Below are positions 1 to 9,352 of a DNA stretch of 64,000 nucleotides, piece after piece; within the stretch, counting starts at the first letter, position 1; each line of letters opens with the position of its first letter. The notes beneath the pieces are model-generated. The model was not told the origin of the DNA, made no database searches, and saw only the letters and a program-made list of their open reading frames with translations. Origin of the DNA: Bifidobacterium thermophilum DSM 20210 (GTDB lineage Bacteria; Actinomycetota; Actinomycetes; Actinomycetales; Bifidobacteriaceae); assembly GCA_000771265.1 (NCBI GenBank), contig JDUB01000001.1, positions 343,755 through 407,754 on the forward strand, written 5' to 3'. Position numbers and translations under genes: made by a program.

Positions 1-780
1 AGCGGCGCGGAAATGTTCTCCATGCGCATGCTTCAGGCTGCGAATGGCCGTGCCGCTGCCGTCAAATTCCAGGAATCGATGTTCGAACGGTACGGTTCTA
101 AGGGCATCGCGGCACTGGAACGGGTGTTGTTCGCCGCGCGGCAGATGGGCATCATCACTATCGTCGATTGCCTACACGGCGGTCTTCCGACTACGATTTC
201 TGCCCTTGCGGACGCGTATTTCAAGTCGGGTGCGCCGTTGCTCGCTGATGCGATCACCTTGCTGCCATATTACGGTGCACGCTCATTGAGCGGTCTGATT
301 GACGAAGCGCTTGACAATGGGCGGGGAGTGTTCGTTGCATCGCTCACATCGAATCCCGAAGGTGCGAGCCTGCAAACGGCGATCCGCCAAAAAGGCGAGT
401 ACAGAGGCAAAACCGTCGCCTACGGTATTGCCAGTACCGCGCAGAAATTCAACGACACCATGCCCGGCATGGGTTCAGTCGGCCTGATTATCGGGGCGAC
501 CATCGGCCAATGGATTGACGAAAGCGGCATCGACCCGTCCCAGTTCACCGGACCGATTCTCTCACCCGGATACGGGTGGCAAGGAGCGGAAGCCGACGAT
601 CTGCGCACCGTATTCAAGGGCACCAAAGGCAATGTGCTGGTCACGGTGTCGCGTTTCATCGCCAAGAACGGGCCGGATATCTCCAACCTCTCCGCGGCGA
701 CGGAAGCCATCGCGCTTGACATCAGACAGGCGTTGATGGACGCGACCCTCGAAGCGGATGACAGCGCCGACCAAGCCTGA
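1..780 (+). CDS. pyrF: Orotidine 5'-phosphate decarboxylase-like protein (type 2), 5' truncated by the window edge
   Basis: The reading frame is open from base 1, so the start lies outside the window and about 259 residues are visible. The architecture is that of the actinobacterial type 2 OMP decarboxylase, which makes UMP in the last step of pyrimidine synthesis: a VKFQ segment, LADAI..LPYYG, SNPEGA and a C-terminal FTGPILSPGYG phosphate-loop region. Oddly, the family's catalytic DAKRGD motif (Asp-x-Lys-x-x-Asp) reads DCLHGG at 166-183: the first Asp remains, but the catalytic Lys is Leu and the last Asp is Gly. It therefore looks like an OMPDC fold that has lost its active site. It lies upstream of gmk, as in other actinobacteria. 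A sequencing error is unlikely because the frame is intact on both sides. Confidence 0.8.
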   Translation, partial: SGAEMFSMRMLQAANGRAAAVKFQESMFERYGSKGIAALERVLFAARQMGIITIVDCLHGGLPTTISALADAYFKSGAPLLADAITLLPYYGARSLSGLIDEALDNGRGVFVASLTSNPEGASLQTAIRQKGEYRGKTVAYGIASTAQKFNDTMPGMGSVGLIIGATIGQWIDESGIDPSQFTGPILSPGYGWQGAEADDLRTVFKGTKGNVLVTVSRFIAKNGPDISNLSAATEAIALDIRQALMDATLEADDSADQA

Positions 781-882
781 AGAAGTGATTTTTCACGCAA
801 TTGGTTGCTGCACGGACAGCATTCGGTCAATTACACTCGGTTCCAGACAAGACATGCATTTGACGATGAAAGGCGGTATGGG

Positions 883-1503
883 ATGACAATCGCGGGTCAC
901 AGCGATTCGGCACACAGCACAGGTGGACGGCTTATCGTACTGACCGGCCCGACTGCGGTGGGTAAAGGAACGGTGGAAGCCGCCCTACTGGCCAAGCACC
1001 CAGAGGTGTGGGTGTCCGTGTCAGCGACGACCCGTGAGCCTCGCCCCGGCGAAGTCAATGGCGTGAACTACTGGTTCATGAGCGAAGCTGAATTCGTGCG
1101 CAAGGAGCAGGAGGGAAAGTTCCTGGAAACGGCGGTCGTCCACGGCATGGCCCATTACGGGACACCACTGCAACCGGTACTTGATCATTTGGCGGCCAAC
1201 ACGCCCACCATCCTCGAAATTGATTTGCAGGGTGCCCGCCGTGTCAAGCAGAAAGCCTCACAGATGGGGCTTGATGTCGTCTACGTGTTCATCGCGCCGC
1301 CCAGTTACGAGGAACTGGTACGGCGGCTGATCGGTCGTGGTACAGAGAACGAGGAGCAGCGTGCGAAGCGGCTGGAAACAGCGAAGGTCGAACTCGCCGC
1401 AGAACCCGAATTCGACGTGGTCATCGTCAACAACACGGTCGATCAGGCGGCGGACGATCTGTGGAAGGTCATCGCCGAAGAATACGGCATCAGCGGGGAC
1501 TGA
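883..1503 (+). CDS. gmk: Guanylate kinase
   Basis: This cytoplasmic enzyme transfers phosphate from ATP to GMP, giving GDP for nucleotide and ppGpp pools. The 206-residue protein has the P-loop GPTAVGKGT near residue 22, the GMP-binding stretch SVSATTREPRPGEVNGVNYWF, and EIDLQGARRVK, all in family order and at normal length. I chose the ATG at 883 because an AAAGGCGG ribosome-binding site sits just upstream and the family has no need for the extra 26 residues of the longer frame. It follows pyrF by about 100 nt, the same order as in mycobacteria, and is probably transcribed with it. A strong hairpin at 1572-1606 ends the unit. Confidence 0.95.
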   Translation: MTIAGHSDSAHSTGGRLIVLTGPTAVGKGTVEAALLAKHPEVWVSVSATTREPRPGEVNGVNYWFMSEAEFVRKEQEGKFLETAVVHGMAHYGTPLQPVLDHLAANTPTILEIDLQGARRVKQKASQMGLDVVYVFIAPPSYEELVRRLIGRGTENEEQRAKRLETAKVELAAEPEFDVVIVNNTVDQAADDLWKVIAEEYGISGD

Positions 1504-1571
1504 GACGACACAACCAGTCCGCGAGCAACTTGCGAAACTGCTCGATTGCGACGATACAACCGCGATAAATG

Positions 1572-1606
1572 ATTGGGCCCTGCAACTTCACGCTGCAGGG
1601 CCCAAT
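1572..1606. terminator. Bidirectional terminator between gmk and ilvD
   Basis: A 13-bp perfect stem (ATTGGGCCCTGCA paired with TGCAGGGCCCAAT, loop of 9 nt) lies between two converging genes. It has only a short T run on either side, which is common in high-GC actinobacteria. Confidence 0.8.
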
Positions 1607-1640
1607 CACGTTTCAACGTAAGTTCAGCAAGTCAACTGAA

Positions 1641-3503
1641 TCACTTCAGACCGCTGAGCTTATTGATGAGATCAGGATCGCGGGTTGCGCCCTTGTCTGC
1701 GGAGCGGGCGAAGGCGGCGTACGCCTTGAGCGCCTGGCTGACATGACGGTCGCGGTGGGCGACATAGCCGTCGCCGGCCTCGAGTTCGGCACGACGCTGC
1801 GCGAGCTGCTCGTCGGTCAGCTCCACGTTGATCGAACGATTCGGAATATCGATGTCAATCATGTCGCCGTTCTTGATGAGCGCGATCGGACCCTTGTTCG
1901 CGGCCTCGGGCGCCACATGGCCGATGGCCAGGCCTGAGGAGCCGCCGGAGTAGCGGCCGTCGGTGATCAGCGCGACGTCCTTGCCGATGCCCTTGCCCTT
2001 GACGAAGGAGGTCGGGTACAGCATTTCCTGCATGCCCGGGCCGCCCTTCGGGCCCTCGTAACGGATGACGAGCGCCTGACCGGGCTTGAGCGTGTCGTTG
2101 AGAATGACCTTGATGGCCTCTTCTTGGGATTCCACGACCAGTGCCGGACCATGGAACTTCCAGATGCTTTCGGGCACGCCGGCGGTCTTTACAACGCAAC
2201 CGTCAGGGGCGAGATTGCCGCGCAGCACCGCGAGACCGCCCTCGGCGATCTCCGGGTGGTTGATGTCGTGGATGGCGCCGTGCACGCGATCGGTGTCGAG
2301 CGTGTCGAACAGCGTCTCATGCGTCCATGGTTCGGGAGAGACGATATGGCCGGGGGCTGCGTGGAACAGCTGTTTCGCTTCAGGCTTGCAGGTGTCGCGC
2401 ATGATGTCCCAGTCGTTGAGCTTGGACTCGAGATCCGGATAATCCACGGAATGCGTGTCGCGATGCAGCTTGCCTGCGCGATCGAGCTCGCCGAGGATGC
2501 CGCAGATGCCGCCGGCGCGGTGAACGTCGGAAATCTCCCATTCGCCGGAAGGCGCGGCCTTGCAGATGCAGGGCACGGTGTGGGAGATGCGCTCGATGTC
2601 GTCAAGCGTGAAATCGACGTCGGCGCTTTGCGCTGCGGCGAGGATGTGCAGCACGGTGTTCGTGGAGCCGCCCATGGCCACATCCATGGTCATGGCGTTT
2701 TCGAAGGCGTGCTTGGTGGCGATGGAACGCGGCAGCACGGAGTCGTCGTCCTCGTCGTAATAGCGGTGGGCGAGCTTGACAATCATCTCGCCGGCGCGCT
2801 CGAAGAGCTTCTTGCGGTAGACGTGGGAGGCGAGCGTGGTGCCGTTGCCGGGCAGTGCCAGGCCGATGGCCTCGGTCAGGCAGTTCATAGAGTTGGCGGT
2901 GAACATGCCGGCGCAGGAGCCGCAGGTCGGGCACACGGTCTTTTCGTAGGCGAGCAGGTCTTCGTCGGAGCAGTTGTCGTCGGCGGTCGCGTACATGACA
3001 TCGATGAGGTCGGTGTGCTCCTTGACGGTGCCGTCGGACAGAACGGTGGTGCCGGCTTCCATCGGGCCGCCGGAGACGAAGATCGTCGGGATGTTCAGGC
3101 GCAGCGCTGCCATGAGCATGCCCGGAGTGATCTTGTCGCAGTTGGAAATGCAGATGAGGGCGTCGGCGCAATGCGCGTTGACGGAATACTCGACGGCGTC
3201 GGCGATGATGTCGCGGCTCGGCAGCGAGTAGAGCATGCCGGTATGGCCCATGGCAATGCCGTCGTCAACGGCGATGGTGTTGAACTCGCGGGGGATACCG
3301 CCGGCCTTCTTCACGGCTTCGGACACCAGGCGACCGACCTTGTTCAGGTGGACATGGCCGGGGACGAATTCATCGAAGGAGTTGGCGATGGCCACAATCG
3401 GCTTGCCGAAGTCCTTGCCGTCAACGCCAGCGGCGCGGTACAGAGCGCGAGCGCCCGCAAACACTCGCCCGTTCATCAATTTTGCGGATCTCATTTCTGC
3501 CAT
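1641..3503 (-). CDS. ilvD: Dihydroxy-acid dehydratase
   Basis: IlvD is the iron-sulfur dehydratase that converts dihydroxy acids to 2-keto acids in valine, leucine and isoleucine synthesis. The start at 3503 ([13 protein letters not shown]) gives 620 residues, the usual length; a longer in-frame extension upstream has no family similarity. Cluster cysteines are visible in [12 protein letters not shown] and in the [19 protein letters not shown] stretch; the substrate loop GGPMEAG and the C-terminal [17 protein letters not shown] are present. It is a single-gene unit divergent from rpoZ. The ribosome-binding site is weak (TGGAACC). No other ilv gene is in the window. Confidence 0.95.
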   Translation of the reverse strand: MAEMRSAKLMNGRVFAGARALYRAAGVDGKDFGKPIVAIANSFDEFVPGHVHLNKVGRLVSEAVKKAGGIPREFNTIAVDDGIAMGHTGMLYSLPSRDIIADAVEYSVNAHCADALICISNCDKITPGMLMAALRLNIPTIFVSGGPMEAGTTVLSDGTVKEHTDLIDVMYATADDNCSDEDLLAYEKTVCPTCGSCAGMFTANSMNCLTEAIGLALPGNGTTLASHVYRKKLFERAGEMIVKLAHRYYDEDDDSVLPRSIATKHAFENAMTMDVAMGGSTNTVLHILAAAQSADVDFTLDDIERISHTVPCICKAAPSGEWEISDVHRAGGICGILGELDRAGKLHRDTHSVDYPDLESKLNDWDIMRDTCKPEAKQLFHAAPGHIVSPEPWTHETLFDTLDTDRVHGAIHDINHPEIAEGGLAVLRGNLAPDGCVVKTAGVPESIWKFHGPALVVESQEEAIKVILNDTLKPGQALVIRYEGPKGGPGMQEMLYPTSFVKGKGIGKDVALITDGRYSGGSSGLAIGHVAPEAANKGPIALIKNGDMIDIDIPNRSINVELTDEQLAQRRAELEAGDGYVAHRDRHVSQALKAYAAFARSADKGATRDPDLINKLSGLK

Positions 3504-3613
3504 GGTTCCATTCAAGTGCCTTGCGGGGACAGGTGGCAGTCTTGGGCCGAATAGTGAAATTACGCTAGGAGAGTAGGGTTTTGTCGGGATTTCTGCTGAT
3601 TGGGGACGCGAAA

Positions 3614-3625
3614 GTATGGCCATAC
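3614..3625. promoter_or_regulatory. Perfect 12-bp palindrome in the ilvD-rpoZ divergent region
   Basis: GTATGGCCATAC lies about 110 nt upstream of ilvD and 125 nt upstream of rpoZ. It could be an operator, but no known regulator consensus was recognised. Confidence 0.3.
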
Positions 3626-3668
3626 CCATGCCCTAAGATGCGCGGGTCGCGATATCGGGGGCTTGCAG

Positions 3669-3674
3669 TATAAT
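3669..3674 (+). promoter_or_regulatory. Probable -10 hexamer of rpoZ
   Basis: An exact TATAAT lies 65 nt before the rpoZ start, which would give a leader of roughly 58 nt. No convincing -35 hexamer is seen 17 nt upstream. Confidence 0.5.
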
Positions 3675-3738
3675 GAATTATTTGAAATACCACGCCCGCA
3701 TTGGACGTGGCCATGCGCATGATGGGAGATTGACACCT

Positions 3739-4023
3739 ATGGCACTTGGCACTGAGCCGCATCCGCAGGGACTTGCGGATCCGCCTATCGACGACCTGAT
3801 GCAGCACGCTGATTCCAAGTACGCGCTGGCGATTTTCGCCGCGAAGCGCGCCCGTCAGATTAATTCGTATTTCACGCAGCTCAATGAGGGTCTCCTGCAG
3901 AATGTCGGCCCGCTGGTTGAATACGAGAATCAGGAGAAGCCGCTGTCTATCGCTTTCCGCGAAATCAACAGCGGTTTGCTTGAAGAGACGCTGGGCGAGG
4001 ACGATCTGAGCGAAGGCAACTGA
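3739..4023 (+). CDS. rpoZ: DNA-directed RNA polymerase omega subunit
   Basis: Omega helps assemble and stabilise RNA polymerase by latching the beta' subunit. The 94-residue product has the family core: [28 protein letters not shown], followed by an acidic tail ([13 protein letters not shown]). The ATG at 3739 is preceded by a GGGAG ribosome-binding site; an upstream in-frame ATG at 3673 overlaps the -10 hexamer and is rejected. The gene sits after gmk and before metK as in mycobacteria, but ilvD is inserted on the opposite strand and the coaBC gene that usually follows rpoZ is absent here. Confidence 0.93.
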   Translation: MALGTEPHPQGLADPPIDDLMQHADSKYALAIFAAKRARQINSYFTQLNEGLLQNVGPLVEYENQEKPLSIAFREINSGLLEETLGEDDLSEGN

Positions 4024-4043
4024 TCGCAGACCTCATCGAGGTG

Positions 4044-4100
4044 TGCCCCCGGTGCTGGATTTTTCCGCCGTTTAGGTATGGCGAAATTCAGCCGGGGGCA
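4044..4100 (+). terminator. Long hairpin after rpoZ, possibly a structured leader of metK
   Basis: TGCCCCCGG (4044-4052) pairs with CCGGGGGCA (4092-4100), with further inner pairing (CTG with CAG, CCGCC with GGCG), and is followed by TTATTCTT. It is most simply the rpoZ terminator. Its size and complexity also fit an attenuator-like element ahead of metK. Confidence 0.6.
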
Positions 4101-4144
4101 TTATTCTTACTAACCAGTTGCATATTGTGTGATTCCTGCTTCGG

Positions 4145-4182
4145 CTTTCCGTCGCCGTCGTGGGCGGACATTTGACGGAAAG
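4145..4182 (+). promoter_or_regulatory. metK leader hairpin next to the ribosome-binding site
   Basis: CTTTCCGTC (4145-4153) and GACGGAAAG (4174-4182) form a 9-bp perfect stem 4 nt ahead of the GAGGGG ribosome-binding site. It could control translation. No known SAM riboswitch core was recognised. Confidence 0.35.
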
Positions 4183-4196
4183 ACAGCGAGGGGAAT

Positions 4197-5408
4197 ATGG
4201 AGCGTCGCCTGATTTCGGCGGAATCCGTCACTGAAGGGCATCCTGACAAGATCTGCGACCAGATTTCGGACGCGATTCTGGACGATATGCTGCGGCAAGA
4301 CCCGCATTCGCATGTCGCCGTGGAGACGTCGGCCACCAAGGGCCAGTTCTTCGTCTTCGGCGAGGTGACCAGCGAAGGATACAGCGATATCCAGCGCATC
4401 GTGCGTGACGTGGTACGCAATATCGGCTATACGAGCTCCGAGATCGGCTTGGATGCTGATTCCTGCGGCGTGGTGGTGTCGCTGAGCGAACAGAGCAAAG
4501 AAATCAACCAGGGTGTGGCGCGTCTGAATCCCGAGCAGGAGTCCGCTGCCTCGCGCGAGGAGCGCTACGAGGCCCAGGGCGCCGGCGATCAGGGCGTGAT
4601 GTTCGGGTATGCAACCGACGAGACCGAAGCGTTGATGCCGCTGCCGATATATCTGGCGCATCGGCTGGCCTTCCGCCTGGCCCAGGTGCGCAAGGACGGT
4701 ATCGTCCCGCATCTGCGTCCGGATGGCAAGACCCAGGTGACCATCGAATACGACCAGGAGGACCGGCCGGTCCGTCTGGACACGGTTCTGGTGTCTACCC
4801 AGCATGATCCCGAAGTCGACCATGACTGGCTGCTCGCCCAGCTGCGCGAGCACGTGATCGAACCGGTGCTTGCCGAAGTGCTTGGCGCCAAGATCCGCCA
4901 TGACGACTACCGCATCCTCGTCAATCCGACCGGCTCCTTCGTGCTTGGCGGCCCGGCGGCTGACGCCGGCTTGACCGGGCGCAAGATTATCGTCGACACT
5001 TATGGCGGCGCGGCTCACCATGGCGGCGGCGCGTTCTCCGGCAAGGACCCGAGCAAGGTCGACCGTTCCGCTGCCTATGCTGCGCGTTGGGTGGCGAAGA
5101 ACATCGTCGCCGCCGGTCTTGCACACAAAGTCGAAGTACAGGTCGCGTATGCGATTGGCGTCGCCGATCCGGTCAGCGTCAATGTGGAGACCTTCGGCAC
5201 TGAAATCGGCGGGGTCACCCGCGACCAAATCCAGGCAGCCGTCCGCAAGGTCTTCGATCTGCGTCCCGCGGCCATCATCGACGAACTCGACCTGCTGCGT
5301 CCGATTTACTCCAAGACCGCCGCCTACGGCCATTTCGGACGCAACGATCCGGACTTCACATGGGAGCAGACCGACAAGGTCGACGAACTCAAGGCTGCCG
5401 TCAAGTGA
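4197..5408 (+). CDS. metK: S-adenosylmethionine synthetase
   Basis: MetK makes SAM, the main methyl donor, from methionine and ATP in the cytoplasm. The 403-residue protein carries the signature elements GHPDK (residues 14-18), [15 protein letters not shown] and the glycine-rich [16 protein letters not shown], plus the C-terminal HFGR segment. The ATG has a strong GAGGGG ribosome-binding site. The upstream region from 4024 contains two hairpins, so the gene may have its own regulated leader. It precedes cfa, a SAM-dependent enzyme, but a strong hairpin separates the two. Confidence 0.96.
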   Translation: MERRLISAESVTEGHPDKICDQISDAILDDMLRQDPHSHVAVETSATKGQFFVFGEVTSEGYSDIQRIVRDVVRNIGYTSSEIGLDADSCGVVVSLSEQSKEINQGVARLNPEQESAASREERYEAQGAGDQGVMFGYATDETEALMPLPIYLAHRLAFRLAQVRKDGIVPHLRPDGKTQVTIEYDQEDRPVRLDTVLVSTQHDPEVDHDWLLAQLREHVIEPVLAEVLGAKIRHDDYRILVNPTGSFVLGGPAADAGLTGRKIIVDTYGGAAHHGGGAFSGKDPSKVDRSAAYAARWVAKNIVAAGLAHKVEVQVAYAIGVADPVSVNVETFGTEIGGVTRDQIQAAVRKVFDLRPAAIIDELDLLRPIYSKTAAYGHFGRNDPDFTWEQTDKVDELKAAVK

Positions 5409-5469
5409 GTGACGGCACCATGATGACACCGCTGCGCCGGCCACAGGGCCGATGTCGACTGTCATGACC

Positions 5470-5506
5470 GGAATGTGCCTGGCGCACCGTGCGCCCGGCA
5501 CATTCC
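5470..5506 (+). terminator. Terminator hairpin after metK
   Basis: GGAATGTGCC-T-GGCGCA pairs with TGCGCC-C-GGCACATTCC around a 3-nt loop. The stem is very stable and broken by one mismatch, and no T tract follows. Confidence 0.7.
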
Positions 5507-5582
5507 ACAGGCTTACCGGGGCGAGGGGCTCCGGCGATTGAATGGGAAAGTTTGAAATCGTAATCCTCACAAGGAGAAGCAC

Positions 5583-6869
5583 ATGGCAGGTATGACAGTT
5601 GCACAGATGATAGAACTGTTCGTCGAACCGAACGCGCCGCTGCGCATCGAGGCGTTCGACGGGTCGGTATTCGGACCGGCAGACGCGCCCGTATGCATCA
5701 AGGTCAACAATTCACGAGCGGTGTATTACATGGTCGACCATCCCAATGAGCTGGGGCTGGCACGCGCATATCTGCAGGGCGATATCTCCTCGCCGCAGAT
5801 GATTCCGGGCGACCCGTACGAGGTTTTCAAGGACCTCGTCAATGTCAAGCCATACTTCCATAAGCCCGATCCGGTCGGGGTCGCCAAGGCGCTTGCCTCG
5901 GTTGCCTCGCATGGCATCCGGCATCCGAAGGCGCCGAGTATCGAAGGGCCGAGCCGTCTACGCCGCGCAGCCGAAGGCCTGCTGCCGCACAGCAAGGCCG
6001 GCGATGCGGCGACCGTTAGTTACCATTACGACCAGTCGAATGACTTCTACCGGCTCATTCTCGGGCCGACCATGACGTACACGTGCGCCCTGTTCAACAA
6101 GCCGACCGACACCTTGGAGGCCGCGCAGGAAGCCAAGCTCAACCTGGTGCTCGACAAGCTCGGTCTCAAGGCCGGAGACCGGCTGCTGGACATCGGCTGC
6201 GGCTGGGGGTCCATGGAGGTCGTCGCCGCACGGCGCGGCATCCACGTGATCGGCGTGACCCTCGCGGACGAGCAGGTTGCGTGGGGCAAGGAATGGATCA
6301 AACGCGAAGGCCTTGAGGGCCTCGCCGAAATCCGTCTCATGGATTATCGCGATGTGCCGGAAGCCGGATTCGACGGCATCTGCTCGCTGGGCATGATGGA
6401 GCACGTCGGCGTCAAGAACTACCCGTCCTACTTCCGCGAGATTTTCGACAAACTCAAGCCCAACGGCATGCTGCTCAACCATCAGATCACCCGCATCAAC
6501 TCTCATGCCGGGCACGCGGCGGGCGAGTTCATCGACCGCTACATATTCCCCGACGGCCAGCTCGCGTCCCCCGGCGAAATCGAGATGAACATCCAGGACA
6601 CCGGTTTCGAAGTGATCCACGAGGAGAACCTGCGGCAGCATTACGCGTTGACCCTGCATCATTGGAACCGCAATCTCGTGGACAACTGGAATGCGGCGGT
6701 CAAGTTGGTCGGCGAGCCGAAGGCACGCCTGTGGGGCCTGTACATGGCCGGCTGCGCGTACAACTTCGAGATGAATAACATCCAGATTCACCAGTACCTG
6801 TGCGTCAAGCCGAACGAGGAGGGGACAGCCACCTATCCGCTTCGGCCGTGGTGGGTTCATCAGGCCTGA
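5583..6869 (+). CDS. cfa: Cyclopropane-fatty-acyl-phospholipid synthase
   Basis: This SAM-dependent enzyme methylenates double bonds of membrane phospholipid acyl chains, a stress and stationary-phase modification. The 428-residue product has an N-terminal lipid-binding domain with the conserved YLQGD segment, then YHYDQSNDFY and the SAM-binding loop LLDIGCGWGSM near residue 200, EHVGVKNYPSYF, and the C-terminal H..LTLHHWNRNL region. The start has a clear AAGGAGAAG ribosome-binding site. It stands alone between two strong hairpins, so it is probably monocistronic. Mycolic-acid cyclopropane synthases share this fold, but bifidobacteria lack mycolates, so Cfa is the better call. Confidence 0.92.
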   Translation: MAGMTVAQMIELFVEPNAPLRIEAFDGSVFGPADAPVCIKVNNSRAVYYMVDHPNELGLARAYLQGDISSPQMIPGDPYEVFKDLVNVKPYFHKPDPVGVAKALASVASHGIRHPKAPSIEGPSRLRRAAEGLLPHSKAGDAATVSYHYDQSNDFYRLILGPTMTYTCALFNKPTDTLEAAQEAKLNLVLDKLGLKAGDRLLDIGCGWGSMEVVAARRGIHVIGVTLADEQVAWGKEWIKREGLEGLAEIRLMDYRDVPEAGFDGICSLGMMEHVGVKNYPSYFREIFDKLKPNGMLLNHQITRINSHAGHAAGEFIDRYIFPDGQLASPGEIEMNIQDTGFEVIHEENLRQHYALTLHHWNRNLVDNWNAAVKLVGEPKARLWGLYMAGCAYNFEMNNIQIHQYLCVKPNEEGTATYPLRPWWVHQA

Positions 6870-6918
6870 CCTGACACCGACATGCGCTGACCGGTCGATG
6901 CACGGCCGGGCACATTCC

Positions 6919-6960
6919 AGGGGTGTGGGGCACGGCGTTTTAGCTGTGCCCCACACCCCT
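6919..6960 (+). terminator. Terminator after cfa
   Basis: A 15-bp perfect stem (AGGGGTGTGGGGCAC with GTGCCCCACACCCCT) has a 12-nt loop containing a TTTT run. Confidence 0.85.
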
Positions 6961-7052
6961 TCCATATGTGGGCTGTCACGTGCCGCCGCTCACATACGTG
7001 GTGCGGGCGGAAACATGTTTTGTACGGCGACACGCCGAGTCTTGCAGGTGAT

Positions 7053-9299
7053 ATGGTGAACACCATGACTATCCCAGACGCCGAACAACCTGCCTTTGAG
7101 GGGCTTGAGCCGCGGCGCAGACGCAAGCGCACGACGGTGAAGCGGCAGCGTGCCGAGCACCAGCCAATTGCGCGCGTCGTACTGGACGTGCAGGCCGCGC
7201 ATCTGGGACAGACCTTCGATTACCTCGTACAGGATAAGCAGAATACACAAGCGGTACCCGGCACCTTGGTGCGCGTGCGATTCGGGGGCAGACGCGTCAA
7301 CGGCATCATCTGGGAGCGCGCCGAACGCAGCGAGACCCCAGACTCCTCGCTGCGGTACCTCGAACAGATGCTGGGCGGGGAAATCCTGGTTCCCGCTAGG
7401 CTTAGGGACGATATTACGCTGATCGCACAGGCGTACGGCGGCACCCGCGCCAATATCGTCAGACTCGCTGTGCCCCCGCGTGTCGCGCGCGTCGAACACG
7501 AGCAGCGGCTTGCCGCATCGTTCAGTGGGGATGCTGGTGCGCGCCAAACGATGTGTGCGCAGCGGGCCGATGACCTGGGCGAGCGGCTTATACCTGATTA
7601 CGAGAACCTGCGGATGCTTGGCGAGACCTTGTCCACAGGGGGCAAAGGCGCTTTCGTGGTCGACGCCATGCCAGGGGCTGGGCATTGGGCGCTGCTGTTC
7701 GCCTGGATGGTGTTGCGTGCGCTCGCCGCCGGTCGCGGGGTTGTTGCGGTGATGCCGTCGATGCGTGCCGTGGACGATGCCGTGCGGCAATTGGGGTCGT
7801 TGGGACTGCGCCTCTTCGGTCCGCGTGCCTCGCAACAGGGCGGGTACATGGGAGATATTGCCGTGCTCGGCGCTTCGATGTCTCCGGCGGAGCGATACCG
7901 GTCCTATCTTGCCGTCGCATGCGGGCAGGTGCGCTGCGTCATCGGCACACGTGCCGCCATGTATGCGCCGATCGATGGCAACGCGATGTTCGTCATCGTC
8001 GACGATACCGCCTACCAACAGGCGGATGGCATGGCGCCGTACGCGAATGCACGCGGCGTGCTGCGGCTGAGGGCCAAGGCGCATGACGGTGTGTTCGTCG
8101 CGCTCGGCAATGCGAGGAGCCCGTTGAGCCAGTGGGAGACTGACGGCGGTCATGTCGCCGAGTCGCCGGTGAGCGGGTACAGCACTTCAATCCAACCCTT
8201 GCCGGCAGCCCTCAAGGAGCGTTCGCCTTGGATCAGGTGGCTCAACCGTGAGGAGCTTACGCGGCTTGCCGATCCCACCATCGGTTCGCGGGTGCCGCAT
8301 ACCGCGGTCGCCGTGCTGTCGCGGGCGCTGAAAACCGGCCCCGTGCTGCTGTCCATTCCCCAGGACGGCATTGCGCAAACACTCAGTTGTGCGGCGTGTC
8401 ACCGGCAGGCGAGGTGCGGCAAGTGTACCGGGCCTTTGGAAATGGTGCCCGGCGTTTCGCAGCCACGATGCCGTTGGTGTGCCGCGGCGGCGGTGAATTG
8501 GACATGTCCGCACTGCCATGGCGACCGTATGCGTGTCGTGCGGGTGGGGGCTGCAGGAACCGTGCAGGAGCTGCGCGGCCTGTTCAGGAACATCCCCATG
8601 GTGGTGTCTTCGCCTCACCAGCCTCAGGGGGTGATTGCCGATGTCGCCGATGCGCCGATGCTGGTAGTGGCCACCCCCGGAGCGGAACCCCGGGTGCGTG
8701 CCGATGACGGCGGCGTGGGAGCGTACCGCGCGGTGGCGATTCTCGACGCGTGGACCAGCCTGTATTCCCCAGGCATTGATGCCAGGATTGATGCGCTTGA
8801 TTCGTGGATGCGAGCCATTCAATGGTGCGCGCCGCGCTCCACAGGCGGTCAGGCGATGCTCATCGGGGAGGCTGACCCATTAGTCGCCCAATCCCTGATG
8901 ACTTGGAATGCGCGCCTGCTTGCTTCCAAAGAGCTTGAAGAACGTGCCCAGACCGGATTACCACCGGTATTCGCTTCGGCATGCGTATGGGGGTCGCGCC
9001 CCGCGGTCCGGACGATGCTGCAAGGCGCCGGATTGCTTGCCGGAGGCGATTGGGCGCTGCTGGATACCCAGTTCGGTCCGATGCCGGCCGTGCTTGGCCC
9101 GGTACCGATTCCGCCGCCGCGAACGGTTGACGCGCGTGAGCTGGAAACCATGGCGGACCGGGTCAAAGTCGTCGTGCGTGTCCCGCAATCCAAGCGCGCT
9201 GAACTCGCCGAGCGTCTGCACCGGGAAAGCGCCCGGCATGTTGCCTCGCGCGAACCGGGGGAATTGCGCTTCCAGCTCGATCCGAAAGACCTGATCTGA
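7053..9299 (+). CDS. priA: PriA-family primosomal protein lacking helicase motifs
   Basis: PriA restarts stalled replication forks. This 748-residue actinobacterial form keeps the N-terminal DNA-binding domain (RVVLDVQAAHLGQTFDYLV..VRVRFGGRRVNGIIW) and the cysteine zinc cluster (CAACHRQARCGKC, CRWC, CPHC). The P-loop has become AMPGAGHWALL, with His for the essential Lys, and the DEAH box is VDDTA. ATP-driven unwinding is therefore not expected, as is known for actinobacterial PriA. The start at 7053 (MVNTMTIPDAE) has a CAGGTG site; ATG 7065 is an alternative. Its place between metK/cfa and fmt matches other actinobacteria. Confidence 0.9.
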   Translation: MVNTMTIPDAEQPAFEGLEPRRRRKRTTVKRQRAEHQPIARVVLDVQAAHLGQTFDYLVQDKQNTQAVPGTLVRVRFGGRRVNGIIWERAERSETPDSSLRYLEQMLGGEILVPARLRDDITLIAQAYGGTRANIVRLAVPPRVARVEHEQRLAASFSGDAGARQTMCAQRADDLGERLIPDYENLRMLGETLSTGGKGAFVVDAMPGAGHWALLFAWMVLRALAAGRGVVAVMPSMRAVDDAVRQLGSLGLRLFGPRASQQGGYMGDIAVLGASMSPAERYRSYLAVACGQVRCVIGTRAAMYAPIDGNAMFVIVDDTAYQQADGMAPYANARGVLRLRAKAHDGVFVALGNARSPLSQWETDGGHVAESPVSGYSTSIQPLPAALKERSPWIRWLNREELTRLADPTIGSRVPHTAVAVLSRALKTGPVLLSIPQDGIAQTLSCAACHRQARCGKCTGPLEMVPGVSQPRCRWCAAAAVNWTCPHCHGDRMRVVRVGAAGTVQELRGLFRNIPMVVSSPHQPQGVIADVADAPMLVVATPGAEPRVRADDGGVGAYRAVAILDAWTSLYSPGIDARIDALDSWMRAIQWCAPRSTGGQAMLIGEADPLVAQSLMTWNARLLASKELEERAQTGLPPVFASACVWGSRPAVRTMLQGAGLLAGGDWALLDTQFGPMPAVLGPVPIPPPRTVDARELETMADRVKVVVRVPQSKRAELAERLHRESARHVASREPGELRFQLDPKDLI

Positions 9300-9352
9300 G
9301 CCGCCTCACCGAATTCTCGCACGCTCAGCACTGTACTCGGCGGGAAGACGGT

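Noticed and set aside
4110..5582. A 490-codon open frame antisense to metK, and similar long frames antisense to ilvD and clpC
   Set aside because: These are products of high GC at third codon positions opposite conserved genes.
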